Assembly: GCA_934153805.1 (NCBI GenBank) | Contig: CAKPFO010000011.1 | Location: forward strand, 1 to 32,602 | Origin: an uncultured Clostridia bacterium | GTDB lineage: Bacteria > Bacillota > Clostridia > TANB77 > CAG-508 | Length of the DNA stretch: 32,602 bases | Reading direction: 5' to 3' | Shown: piece after piece, positions 1 through 7,876 of the stretch | Layout of the letters: the number at the start of each line of letters is the position of its first letter | Position numbering within the stretch: the first letter of the stretch is position 1 | The notes under the pieces: model-generated | Told to the model about the DNA's origin: nothing | Seen by the model: the letters and a program-made list of their open reading frames with translations, nothing else | Database searches by the model: none | Program-made: the position numbers and the translations under genes

Positions 1-110
1 CAGAAAATTTTATTCATAAAATTTTCTGCGACTCAAGTAAATTGATTGTTTTAATTATAAATTAAGACTAGTGGGGAAGGCTTAATTTATAATTAAAGCA
101 ATCAATTTAC
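1..110 (+). repeat. Structured palindromic element, family E, short copy E1
   Basis: A perfect hairpin (13-bp arms, 1-28) is followed by a second stem whose 30-nt arms lie at 37-66 and 81-110 and differ at one position, a T/G pair that would be a U-G wobble if the plus strand were RNA. The loop carries GTGGGG (71-76), and CCCAC follows at 111-115, so a loop-to-flank pseudoknot is possible in this copy. It shares the GTAAATTGATTG/CAATCAATTTAC arm ends and the GTGGGG loop with E2 and E3, but lacks their inner hairpin and has different, still complementary, middle arm sequence. The element starts at the first base of the window, so its left boundary may be incomplete. Confidence 0.75.
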
Positions 111-140
111 CCCACCTCAGTCAATAATTTTACCAATCAC

Positions 141-180
141 AAAAAAAGATAGAAAATATGTAAAATAAATTTTACATATT
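141..180 (-). terminator. Promoter-proximal hairpin with T run
   Basis: Arms 155-165 and 170-180 form an 11-bp hairpin with a 4-nt loop. On the minus strand a seven-T run (141-147) follows a few bases later. It begins only a few bases after the expected start of transcription from the promoter at 193-221, so it could act as an attenuator or define a very short RNA. The stem is entirely AT-rich except for one G-C pair, so it is weak. Confidence 0.4.
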
Positions 181-192
181 GCTTACAATTTC

Positions 193-221
193 ATTTTAAC
201 ATTTGCCCATACTCTAGTCAA
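193..221 (-). promoter_or_regulatory. Sigma-A type promoter reading off the left edge
   Basis: On the minus strand TTGACT is followed after 17 nt by TAAAAT, with a TG extended -10 element. Nothing coding lies between it and the window start; transcription would pass through the hairpin at 155-180 and element E1, so it probably serves a gene beyond the window or a non-coding RNA. Confidence 0.6.
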
Positions 222-275
222 TATACGTAATTGTATTGTAACCTAATTGTGAAATTCTTGTCATATTTTTTACAC

Positions 276-328
276 AAAAAAAATTCAGTATATAAATTTT
301 TAAAATTACAAATTTATATACTGAATTT
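276..328 (-). terminator. AT-rich intrinsic terminator
   Basis: Perfect 19-bp arms at 281-299 and 310-328 with a 10-nt loop are followed on the minus strand by eight T residues. It is a second, stronger hairpin downstream of rpmF. Confidence 0.6.
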
Positions 329-376
329 TAATTATATCCTATCATCTATAGGAGTGTCCCTTTTGGTAATTTTTTT

Positions 377-397
377 CGAAAAAGGGGCGTCCCTTTT
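377..397 (-). terminator. rpmF terminator
   Basis: On the minus strand, AAAAGGG, a four-base loop and CCCTTTTT lie directly after the rpmF stop codon. The short G-C stem ending in T residues fits a rho-independent terminator. Confidence 0.6.
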
Positions 398-402
398 AGG
401 CA

Positions 403-585
403 TTAATCTTCTTTTTGTGCTACTACTTCTTTTCCATTATAGTAACCACAGCTTGGGCAAACTCTATGTTGCATCATCATTTCATGACAATGTGGACATG
501 CTACTAAGTTTTTGTTTTCTAATTTCCAAGTTGATCTTTTTAATCCTGTTCTTGCTTTTGACCATCTTCTTTTTGGTTGTGCCAT
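403..585 (-). CDS. rpmF: 50S ribosomal protein L32
   Basis: A 60-residue ribosomal protein of the large subunit. The N-terminus MAQPKRRWSKARTG is the typical basic L32 tail, and four cysteines in two CxxC pairs (C30/C33 and C43/C46) form the zinc ribbon, so this is the zinc-binding form. Length is normal. The start is supported by an AGGAGGG ribosome binding site a few bases upstream. It is monocistronic: its own promoter lies at 665-693 and two terminators follow. The DUF177/YceD gene that often precedes rpmF is absent; a glycosyltransferase ends just upstream instead. Confidence 0.97.
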   Translation of the reverse strand: MAQPKRRWSKARTGLKRSTWKLENKNLVACPHCHEMMMQHRVCPSCGYYNGKEVVAQKED

Positions 586-664
586 CTCTTATTCCCTCCT
601 CTTTCAAGTTCATCTTGTATATGTATATCTATTTGCATAGTTATTCATTTTTAGGTACTTTAAA

Positions 665-693
665 ATTATACTAAAATTTACTTTTATTGTCAA
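665..693 (-). promoter_or_regulatory. Consensus sigma-A promoter of rpmF
   Basis: On the minus strand a perfect TTGACA is followed by exactly 17 nt and a perfect TATAAT. The distance to the rpmF start leaves a leader of roughly 70 nt. This is the best consensus match among the promoters I found, which suits a ribosomal protein gene. Confidence 0.85.
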
Positions 694-722
694 TAGTTAG
701 AGTGAAATATTTCTTATTATGC

Positions 723-1874
723 TTAAAATATTTTTTCGTACTCGGTAACTATCTTGTTCCAGTTATATTCTTCTTCTATTCTTCTTTTAGCCATAGTTCC
801 ATATTTTTCTTTTTCTTCATCAGAAACATTTTCTAGACTATTAATTAAATTGCTTAAGTTTCCTTCTTCTTTATTCCAGTACATTGCTCCTTGTTTTGCA
901 ACTTCTTTATTGAATCCTACATCAAGTAATAGGTTTAATTTAGTTGTTGCTAAAGCTTCTAATAATGATGGATTTGTTCCACCCACCTCATGTCCATGGA
1001 TATATCCATAAGCATTTTCTCTTATTTGCTTTAGTAATGGCGTGTCATATACTGTTCCTACAAATTTTATTCTCTCATCATTATCGAATTTTGTCTTTTC
1101 TTTTAATTCTTCGTAAAATTTGTTTTTTTCAACATTTGTTATGATTACTAATTTTTTATTAGTTTTAGATTTGATAAATTCTTTTATCATTGTTTCATAA
1201 TTATTTTCTGGTACAAATCTTCCCACAATTAAATAATAATCGTTTTTACTTATTTCTTTCTCATTATACCAATTTTCTATCTTTTTTGTATCTTCGTTTT
1301 TAGTCTTTTCTAAGTTTGAACCATATGCAATAAATGTAGTTTTGGGATTATATTTTTTGTATTCTTCTTTTATATATTTTTCTATATTCACTGAATCGCA
1401 AATTAATAAATCCGCATGTTTTGCCATTTTTCCTTCACATACTTTGAAGAATTTTTTTAGTATAGCGTTCCATTTTGCTCTTTTCCATTCACATCCATCT
1501 GGATTAACATATACTTTAGCTCCTAGCTTTTTGAATCTTCTTTTATATATTCCTATAAATAATCCTACACCTGTTCCAAGGATATATACTGTTGCATTTT
1601 TTATGTTGTTTTTCTTTATATACTTAATTGTTCTTTCCAATGCAGCTAAATCATAATATTCTGCTTTAGCTGCACCTATGTTTGGTACTTTAATATTAAA
1701 ACATCTGCTGTTGTTGTATTCAAATTCGCTATTGTCGCTTCCTATGCATGCTACATGATATTTTATATTTTGATTTATTTTATTTGCTGTTAAGTTCTCT
1801 ACAAATGTTTCAAATCCGCCATATTTAGCTGGGATTCCATTAGAGCCTATTAAAAATACATTTTTTTCTTCCAA
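723..1874 (-). CDS. Glycosyltransferase with DUF1972 N-terminal domain, rhamnosyltransferase-like
   Basis: A 383-residue cytosolic GT-B glycosyltransferase (GT4-like). The N-terminal IGSNGIPAKYGGFETFVE is the hallmark of the DUF1972 domain found in beta-1,4-rhamnosyltransferases of capsule and cell-wall polysaccharide loci. The C-terminal half holds a Rossmann-type donor domain with VGRFVPENN (about residue 217) and GHEVGGTNPSLLEAL (about 294-308), the sugar-nucleotide binding region. The start is TTG at 1874, with AAAGGTGG about 12 nt upstream. It ends the glycosyltransferase cluster, separated from the next upstream gene by structured element A. The exact sugar and acceptor cannot be read from sequence; rhamnose is inferred from the domain. 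Confidence 0.85.
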   Translation of the reverse strand: MEEKNVFLIGSNGIPAKYGGFETFVENLTANKINQNIKYHVACIGSDNSEFEYNNSRCFNIKVPNIGAAKAEYYDLAALERTIKYIKKNNIKNATVYILGTGVGLFIGIYKRRFKKLGAKVYVNPDGCEWKRAKWNAILKKFFKVCEGKMAKHADLLICDSVNIEKYIKEEYKKYNPKTTFIAYGSNLEKTKNEDTKKIENWYNEKEISKNDYYLIVGRFVPENNYETMIKEFIKSKTNKKLVIITNVEKNKFYEELKEKTKFDNDERIKFVGTVYDTPLLKQIRENAYGYIHGHEVGGTNPSLLEALATTKLNLLLDVGFNKEVAKQGAMYWNKEEGNLSNLINSLENVSDEEKEKYGTMAKRRIEEEYNWNKIVTEYEKIF

Positions 1875-1918
1875 TTTATTTTACCACCTTTGTCATTTTA
1901 AGTAACTTTTCTTTTGAT

Positions 1919-2119
1919 TTTGAATATTAGTTTTATAAAATATTTTGCAGTCGACGTATTGAGAGGAAATTATTGTAGCAATTCTTATATAAATTTTACG
2001 GGGAATGTTCATTTCTTGACTAAAAAAATGAAAGGGTCCCGTCAAATTTATATTAGAATTTCTAGATAATTTAGCTCGAACGAGGAGACAAAAAATATTT
2101 TATAAAACTAATATTCAAA
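1919..2119. repeat. Structured palindromic element, family A/B, copy A
   Basis: A 201-bp near-palindrome with perfect 28-bp inverted arms (1919-1946 and 2092-2119). Inside are conserved unpaired stretches (GCAGTCGAC after the left arm; GAACGA and AGACA before the right arm), then a second long stem pairing about 1980-2000 with 2037-2060. It fills the gap between two glycosyltransferase genes. The related copy B (23264-23446) has different but equally complementary arms. No ORF is inside. It may be a folded RNA or a hairpin-DNA mobile unit. Confidence 0.75.
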
Positions 2120-2141
2120 GTAATTTATACGTTGCTTTCCG

Positions 2142-3041
2142 TTAAAATTTATTTAGCAAAATAGCTAATATCATTTTAAAATTAATCCATGCGCTATTGG
2201 TTCTAAAATTTTTATTACCTATTAACCACATTTTAGATTTTATATTTTTTCTGTAATCTATTAAATGGCTTACTACCTTCAAAGCATTTGGAGTAAGCAT
2301 GTTGCCGTATCCAGTCTTTAATTCATTTGCAATATTAGCTCTCATACTTATATTTTCTTTAAACGCAATCTTAAACTGTCTTTTCAATTTTTGTAGTCCT
2401 TCATCTTTATATCCTACTACATTATTTGCATGTTGTCTATATTTTATATACGCATTATCATCTACAATAACATCTCCGCCTATAGCATAACAAATTCTTG
2501 TTATCCAAGAGTCATGCATTATAAGATATTGTGGATTATACATCTTTACTATATCACATAATTGTTTATTAAAGACTTGTGTACACCCATTTGCAAAATT
2601 TTTTATCATTTCGCCTTCAAAAGTAAAGTTTCCTTTTACTTTTTTTATTTCTATTGTATTTAGATTTTCATCAACTATTTCTAGTGCTGAAATGTATAAG
2701 CATGGTTTCTCTATTTTTTCTAATTTTTCTATTGCTGAAATTATTTTCTTAGAGTCCCATACATCATCTTGGTCTGAAAAAGCATAATAGTCTGCTGATG
2801 ATGATTTATTTACAAGTTCCATAAAGCTTCTTGCAGGTCCCATATTTTTACCTGTAAAATAGCTTATATTTTTATTTTTTTGTGACAATTCTTGTAATAC
2901 TTTTATTGTATCATCACTTGATTCGTCATCTCTTACTAGCAAAGATATTTCTACATTTTCTTGGTTTAAAATGCTATTTATTTGTTCTTCTAAATATTTT
3001 TGTCCGTTATATGTTGACATTAATACTTGTACTTTTTTCAT
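2142..3041 (-). CDS. Family 2 glycosyltransferase, rhamnosyltransferase-like
   Basis: A 299-residue GT-A fold enzyme. VLMSTYNGQKYLEEQINSIL at the N-terminus, the RDDESSDDT acidic site (about 37-45) and SDQDDVWD (about 93-100) are typical of the GT2 group that transfers rhamnose or related sugars during O-antigen or wall polysaccharide assembly. The C-terminal segment ends in a hydrophobic stretch that may contact the membrane. An AAAGG ribosome binding site precedes the ATG. It is a diverged tandem paralogue of the gene at 3141-4106, with the same layout and motifs. The substrate is unknown. Confidence 0.85.
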   Translation of the reverse strand: MKKVQVLMSTYNGQKYLEEQINSILNQENVEISLLVRDDESSDDTIKVLQELSQKNKNISYFTGKNMGPARSFMELVNKSSSADYYAFSDQDDVWDSKKIISAIEKLEKIEKPCLYISALEIVDENLNTIEIKKVKGNFTFEGEMIKNFANGCTQVFNKQLCDIVKMYNPQYLIMHDSWITRICYAIGGDVIVDDNAYIKYRQHANNVVGYKDEGLQKLKRQFKIAFKENISMRANIANELKTGYGNMLTPNALKVVSHLIDYRKNIKSKMWLIGNKNFRTNSAWINFKMILAILLNKF

Positions 3042-3099
3042 TTTTTATTGCCTTTCTTATATTTTGCTTTTATATTTTTAAGATAACATTTTCGTAAGT

Positions 3100-3123
3100 T
3101 TGCGCAAAGTATACTTTGCACAA
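3100..3123. promoter_or_regulatory. 24-bp palindrome between glycosyltransferase genes
   Basis: TTGCGCAAAGTA is followed directly by TACTTTGCACAA, an inverted repeat with no spacer and one mismatch per arm. No T run follows on either strand, so it looks more like a protein-binding site than a terminator. No promoter is evident beside it. Confidence 0.35.
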
Positions 3124-3140
3124 GCTTAATATTAAAGTTT

Positions 3141-4106
3141 CTACTTTCTTGTATTGTCAAAGATTACTCTTACTAAAAATGGTAAGTTAAGTACAACAAA
3201 ATTCTTAATAAATTGAGAAGCTGACTCGTATCTATATAATTTTAAAAATACGTTCCATTTTCTAAAATTAAAATTTTTCTTGTTTCTTATCATTTTAAAA
3301 TACTCTAATGCTTCTTCATTTTGCTTTCTTAGTTTCTCTGTAAAAATTCCTTCATGTTGCACATATGTTTCAAAAGTTCCTATTCTTGTGTCTATTGATA
3401 AGTTTCTTACAGTATCTAAATGGCTAGCTGTTTGGCTTGCCTTTTTCGTTCCTACTTGGTTCTTTCCATGTTGTCTGTATAAAATGTATGACTTGTCCAA
3501 ATATCCAACTTTTCCGTTTAACGAAACAATAAGGCCTATCCAGTAATCATGTATCATATATTTAGAATTTGTAGGTAATGGCAATATTTTATCTAGAAAT
3601 TTCTTTTTTGACATCATAGTGCAACCTGTCATGCAATTATATAAGTATTGTAGTCTATAATCTTTATGGTATTTATCTATTTTATGTGCTAAATGCATGT
3701 ATTTATTATATGATGGATATAGTAAATTCAAATTTTCATCTACTACCTCTAAATCTCCAAATACTAAGTCAAAATTTTCTTTTTGAAGCTTGTCTACTGT
3801 TTTTTCTATTTTTTCTTTTTTCCAGAAATCATCTTGGTCGCATAACATATATAAATCGCTTTCTACTTTTTTTAGCAGAAATTCAAAATTTTTTACATAT
3901 CCCAAATTGTTTTCTTGATAATAAACTTTTATTTTTTCATTGTTCTCATAGCTTTTTAAAATATCTCTTGTTCCATCTGTAGAACAATCATCTGAAATGA
4001 TAATTTGTATATTAGTATATGTTTGATCTAAAAGACTTTCTATTTGTTCCTTTAAGTATTTTTCTCCATTATATGTAGCAAGCAATATATCCACTTTCTC
4101 GTTCAT
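3141..4106 (-). CDS. Family 2 glycosyltransferase, rhamnosyltransferase-like
   Basis: A 321-residue GT2 enzyme. VDILLATYNGEKYLKEQIES starts the nucleotide-binding domain, ISDDCSTDGT (about 36-45) and LCDQDDFW (about 92-99) carry the acidic metal and sugar-nucleotide residues, and the C-terminal part is basic and hydrophobic. It resembles alpha-1,3-rhamnosyltransferases and is a tandem paralogue of the next gene downstream. It lies about 140 nt downstream of the argS-vanZ pair; a weak promoter-like TTGTTT and TATAAA pair 17 nt apart occurs just upstream of its start. Likely role: adding a sugar to a surface polysaccharide repeat. Confidence 0.85.
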   Translation of the reverse strand: MNEKVDILLATYNGEKYLKEQIESLLDQTYTNIQIIISDDCSTDGTRDILKSYENNEKIKVYYQENNLGYVKNFEFLLKKVESDLYMLCDQDDFWKKEKIEKTVDKLQKENFDLVFGDLEVVDENLNLLYPSYNKYMHLAHKIDKYHKDYRLQYLYNCMTGCTMMSKKKFLDKILPLPTNSKYMIHDYWIGLIVSLNGKVGYLDKSYILYRQHGKNQVGTKKASQTASHLDTVRNLSIDTRIGTFETYVQHEGIFTEKLRKQNEEALEYFKMIRNKKNFNFRKWNVFLKLYRYESASQFIKNFVVLNLPFLVRVIFDNTRK

Positions 4107-4244
4107 TGTTACCAGAATTCCTTTCTTTATATATTATTGCAAAGTCAAAAACAATTTTTTCATGATATAAAATTCACATCGCATTTCTATTTTTCATAAC
4201 ATGAAAATCCATATCATAATTTTTTCATCTAATAAAATTTTATT

Positions 4245-4727
4245 TTAATTTCGTTTTCTTTGACATAGCACATTAAATATTTTTACTATCAATATTGCTA
4301 TCATAATTCCAGTAAAAACCCCTAAAGAATCTATACACACATCTCTAAATTCACAGCTTCTGCCAGGGACAAAGTATTGATGTAATTCGTCTGTTACTGC
4401 ATACAATGTTCCTGCTCCCCAGCTGGCTATTCCTCTTTTATATTTGTCTACGTTAAAAGTTAAAGCAAAATTCATAGTAAAAAATCCTAGCAAAGTGTAT
4501 ATTGAAAAATGTGCGGTTTTTCTAACTATCGGTTGTAAAACATCACTGCATACTACTTGTCTTTCTTCTTCTGACATATTCTTTAATACTGGTATAACTT
4601 GTGCTAAAAAATTTACTATTCTTCCGCTTGAATTGCTAGACACATTTGCTACTTGATTTGAAAAATAGAAAATTGTCATACAATTTATAATTATTAATAT
4701 AAAAAATATAGTTCTTCTTACTTTCAT
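4245..4727 (-). CDS. VanZ-like family membrane protein
   Basis: A 160-residue integral membrane protein. Residues about 5-25 form the first membrane segment; RKTAHFSIYTLLGFF (about 69-83) and LYAVTDELHQYFVPGR, followed by a DxLG, match the VanZ/DUF2809-like family, in which the charged residues between helices are conserved. VanZ proteins are linked to low-level teicoplanin resistance in enterococci, but most chromosomal members have no known function. It begins 28 nt after the argS stop, so it is probably the second gene of an argS operon, and it precedes glycosyltransferases, which fits an envelope role. Confidence 0.85.
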   Translation of the reverse strand: MKVRRTIFFILIIINCMTIFYFSNQVANVSSNSSGRIVNFLAQVIPVLKNMSEEERQVVCSDVLQPIVRKTAHFSIYTLLGFFTMNFALTFNVDKYKRGIASWGAGTLYAVTDELHQYFVPGRSCEFRDVCIDSLGVFTGIMIAILIVKIFNVLCQRKRN

Positions 4728-4755
4728 TTCTAATCATATTCCTCTTGTAATATTT

Positions 4756-6462
4756 TTACATTCTGTCTGGCATATTTATTCCTAACAATCCTGCTCCAGT
4801 TTTTAAAATTGTTCCTACTGCATAAGTTAAGTATAAACGTGCATCTTGTAAGTCTTTTTCGTCTGTAATAATTTTATTTGCATTGTAAAAACTACTAAAG
4901 TCTTGTGCTAAATTTATTAAATATCTTGATAATATTGAAGGTTCGTTTTTATCTGTTACTTGTTTTAACACGTCTTCAAAATTATAGATTGTCTTTATTG
5001 TTTCTATTGATTGAGCATCATTCAATTTGCTTATATCAATTTCATTAAAGTTTGGAATATATCCAGCTTTATCTAGTACACTCTTTGTACGAACATATAT
5101 ATATTGAATATATGGTCCTGTTTCTCCTTGAAAATTAAGCATTGCATCCCAATCAAATACTTCGTCTTTTATTCTGCTATTTGATAAATCGTTAAATATT
5201 ACTGCTCCGATTCCTACCTTTTTAGCTACCTCTTCTTTTCCTTCAAGTTCTGGATTTTTTTCTTCTATTACTTTTAAAGCTCTTGTTATTGCTTCATTTA
5301 ATAGGTCTTCTAGTTTTATTATATTTCCTTCCCTTGTAGACATTTTTCCTTCTTTTAGTCTTACCATTCCAAAAGGTACATGCTCTAAGCCGTTTATGTA
5401 TTTTTCATCTATTCCTAGTAATTTTGCAACCTCAAATACTTGTTTAAAGTGTAATACTTGTTCATATGATGTAACATATAGAGCTTTGTCAAAGTCATAA
5501 GTACGTGCTCTATATAAGATTGCTGCCAAGTCACGTGTTGCATATGTTGTAGAACCATTTGTTTTTCCTATTATACATGGTGCCATATCTTCACCTAAGT
5601 CTATTATACGTGCTCCTTCAGATTCTACTAGTCTTCCTGTTTTTTCTAATATTTGTACTACCTCAGGCATTTTATCTGAGTAAAAGGCCTCTCCATTCCA
5701 AGAGTCAAATTTGCTTCCTAATAAGTCATATACTTTTTGGAATTCTTTTAAGCTAAGGCTTCTAAATCTTTGCCAAATTTCTGTACAGTAAGGGTCTTGG
5801 TCCTCTAATTTTTTAAAATTATTTCTACATTCTTCTAGTACACTCTCATCTTCTTTGCAAAGATTATTTATTCTTACATATATTTTAGTTAATTCATCAA
5901 TTGGATTTGACTCAATATCATATTCGTCTCCCCATCTTTTATAACCTTCTATTAGTTTTCCAAATTGTGTTCCATAGTCTCCTAAATGATTTATTCCTGT
6001 AACATTATATCCTAAAAATTTGTATACCTTATATAATGCTCCTCCTATTACAGTTGAACGTAAATGTCCTATGTGGAATGGTTTTGCAATATTAGGTGAT
6101 GAATAATCTATAACTATATTTTTCCCATTTCCTATAGTGCTTGACCCATATAGTTTGCCTTTTTCTGAAAAATCCTTTAATACATCTTCTACTAATGCTA
6201 TATTGTTAGTAAAAAAGTTTAAGTAGCCTCCTACGATTTCTATTTTAGAAATATACTTTTCATCTACTTGTATATTTTCTTTTATTTCGCTTGCTATTGC
6301 TGGTGGAGCTTTTCTTAACTCTTTTGCAAGTTTAAAACAGGGGAATGCATAATCTCCCATGCTTGCATCTTTTGGTACTTCTATATAGCTTTCTAATTCT
6401 TCTTCATTTAAGTTTGTAACTTTTGCAATTGATTTTGCAATTATATTTTTAAAGTTTATCAT
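4756..6462 (-). CDS. argS: Arginyl-tRNA synthetase
   Basis: A 568-residue class I aminoacyl-tRNA synthetase that charges tRNA-Arg. The N-terminal Add-1 domain (about 1-100, tRNA D-loop contact) precedes SSPNIAKPFHIGHLRS with the HIGH motif at 130-133; EGKMSTREGN supplies the KMSK-type signature; the C-terminal alpha-helical anticodon domain ends in the usual hydrophobic GLLGINMPDRM. Length is normal. The ribosome binding site is a weak GAGAGAG. A promoter lies at 6497-6525. No T-box leader is present in the short 5' region. Confidence 0.98.
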   Translation of the reverse strand: MINFKNIIAKSIAKVTNLNEEELESYIEVPKDASMGDYAFPCFKLAKELRKAPPAIASEIKENIQVDEKYISKIEIVGGYLNFFTNNIALVEDVLKDFSEKGKLYGSSTIGNGKNIVIDYSSPNIAKPFHIGHLRSTVIGGALYKVYKFLGYNVTGINHLGDYGTQFGKLIEGYKRWGDEYDIESNPIDELTKIYVRINNLCKEDESVLEECRNNFKKLEDQDPYCTEIWQRFRSLSLKEFQKVYDLLGSKFDSWNGEAFYSDKMPEVVQILEKTGRLVESEGARIIDLGEDMAPCIIGKTNGSTTYATRDLAAILYRARTYDFDKALYVTSYEQVLHFKQVFEVAKLLGIDEKYINGLEHVPFGMVRLKEGKMSTREGNIIKLEDLLNEAITRALKVIEEKNPELEGKEEVAKKVGIGAVIFNDLSNSRIKDEVFDWDAMLNFQGETGPYIQYIYVRTKSVLDKAGYIPNFNEIDISKLNDAQSIETIKTIYNFEDVLKQVTDKNEPSILSRYLINLAQDFSSFYNANKIITDEKDLQDARLYLTYAVGTILKTGAGLLGINMPDRM

Positions 6463-6496
6463 TTTTATCTCTCTCTTTCTACTTTTTACCTATAAC

Positions 6497-6525
6497 ATTT
6501 TATCAAAGAAATATATATATTTCAA
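6497..6525 (-). promoter_or_regulatory. argS promoter
   Basis: TTGAAA and TAAAAT are separated by 17 nt on the minus strand, with a TG extended -10. The spacer holds an alternating AT palindrome (6508-6523). The terminator of the upstream gene sits immediately before it, so argS starts a new transcript. Confidence 0.75.
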
Positions 6526-6533
6526 TTGTTTTA

Positions 6534-6578
6534 TAAAAATTTAGCGAGAATATAGGGTATTTTCCTTACATTCTCGCT
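6534..6578 (-). terminator. Terminator after the surface protein gene
   Basis: Arms AGCGAGAAT (6543-6551) and ATTCTCGCT (6570-6578) form the stem. On the minus strand it is followed by AAATTTTTA. It lies 6 nt beyond the stop codon of the 6584-7843 gene. Confidence 0.75.
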
Positions 6579-6583
6579 TTTAG

Positions 6584-7843
6584 TTATTCTTGTTTTTCCC
6601 AGACTCCGGTTGTTTCGTTTTGTTTTAGTTTTATGCCAGATTTTAGATGGACTACAGGGCGAAGGCTATAATCTTTATATATATAATTTATTGTATCAAA
6701 TTTACCACTATACCCTATTGCAAACAAATTAGTTGGATTACTCGCGCATGGAGAAGCTAAAAAATACCCATATGCTTCCGATAATGTCGTTTTTGGGAAA
6801 AATAGAGTGTTTGGTTTGTATGCTTCTGTAATTTCTGTTACAGACTGGTTGTATTCAGTTGTTTTGTTTGACCCTGTTCCTGCATAATATCCCCAACTAT
6901 TATAATTTGTATATAATTTTAATTTTTCTCCATATTTTTCATTCCAACTTGCAACCCACATTTCAACAGTTGGTGCTCCTATTGCATAATCTGAATATTC
7001 ATCATTTACATATCCAGTCCAATTTATCGTATTTATTAATGTTGATACCGCTTTTGAATTGTAATTACTATTTAATGTTCCAAATTTATTTTGCATAAAC
7101 AATTTATTTATAGTAGTGCTTATATTACTTCTTCCACTTATTGTCAAAATTTCTGTTCCATTCTTTTGTAATCCTGGAGCAGTTGGCCATCCTACTTTGT
7201 ATGTACCATATCTACTTGCACCAATATTGCTTAACTTCAATCTACTATCCGTATTTTTCAACCAATCTGCTGCTATTATATATACATCTCCTATATTGTC
7301 TTCATATGCTCCTCCAGCTTGTTCTCCTTCTGCATTTCCATCTGCTACATAAAATATATTCCAGTCATCTGTAGTCTTTCCGTTTCCATTCAAATCTATT
7401 GGATAATCTATATAATCTCCCTGTTCTACTTTTACTGGTATCATATCCTTTGTTTTAAGTATGTTTTCCCTTGTTACCTTTCCATCTGAGGTTACTATTG
7501 ATACTACATATTTTTTATCTGCCGTTACGATTATCTCTTTTGTTAAAGTTTTTCCATTTACAATTTCTTCTGTTAATGTTCCGTCATCATTTTCAAATAT
7601 TACTCTGTCTATGTCTATATCGCTGGTTATATTTACGTTTACTTTGGCAGATGTAGCGGTTACTCTTGATGTTATTTCACTTGTAAAGTTTATTTTTGCA
7701 TCCATCTCTTGTTCTGTTTCTTTATATCTGTTGCTTATAGCTTTATATATTGCTCCATTTGGACTAAGTAAAATTATTAGCATAATAATTGCTAATACGG
7801 TTATTGCTATAATTATTTTCTTTTTGCTTTTTAGTAACCCCAT
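6584..7843 (-). CDS. Membrane-anchored extracytoplasmic protein, function unknown
   Basis: A 419-residue protein. A basic N-terminus (KSKKK) and one membrane helix (about 9-27) place the rest outside the cell, anchored rather than secreted, since no clear cleavage site is visible. Residues about 50-135 look like a beta-sandwich (Ig or Fn3-like). DLNGNGKTTDD (about 150-160) resembles a calcium-binding loop. The C-terminal part is rich in W, Y, N and G and ends with YSLRPVVHLKSGIKL, a closing motif reminiscent of modules in other Clostridia surface proteins with a lectin-like or sulfatase-modifying-factor-like fold; that resemblance is from memory and weak. A strong AGGAGG ribosome binding site supports the start. 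It follows pfkA by 109 nt and may have its own promoter. Confidence 0.6.
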   Translation of the reverse strand: MGLLKSKKKIIIAITVLAIIMLIILLSPNGAIYKAISNRYKETEQEMDAKINFTSEITSRVTATSAKVNVNITSDIDIDRVIFENDDGTLTEEIVNGKTLTKEIIVTADKKYVVSIVTSDGKVTRENILKTKDMIPVKVEQGDYIDYPIDLNGNGKTTDDWNIFYVADGNAEGEQAGGAYEDNIGDVYIIAADWLKNTDSRLKLSNIGASRYGTYKVGWPTAPGLQKNGTEILTISGRSNISTTINKLFMQNKFGTLNSNYNSKAVSTLINTINWTGYVNDEYSDYAIGAPTVEMWVASWNEKYGEKLKLYTNYNSWGYYAGTGSNKTTEYNQSVTEITEAYKPNTLFFPKTTLSEAYGYFLASPCASNPTNLFAIGYSGKFDTINYIYKDYSLRPVVHLKSGIKLKQNETTGVWEKQE

Positions 7844-7876
7844 CTTTTGTTTCCTCCTCTAAGTCTTTTTAGTAAT

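Noticed and set aside
231..674. A 147-codon rightward frame over rpmF
   Set aside because: It is antisense to rpmF and to both of its terminators; its hydrophobic translation is what reversed AT-rich sequence gives.
1919..2119. Element A as an integron attC site
   Set aside because: It folds like attC, but the paired core sites of the GTTRRRY type are missing and there is no integron integrase or cassette array in the window.
6463..6583. A T-box leader for argS
   Set aside because: The leader is too short, the promoter sits about 35 nt before the start, and no T-box consensus is present.
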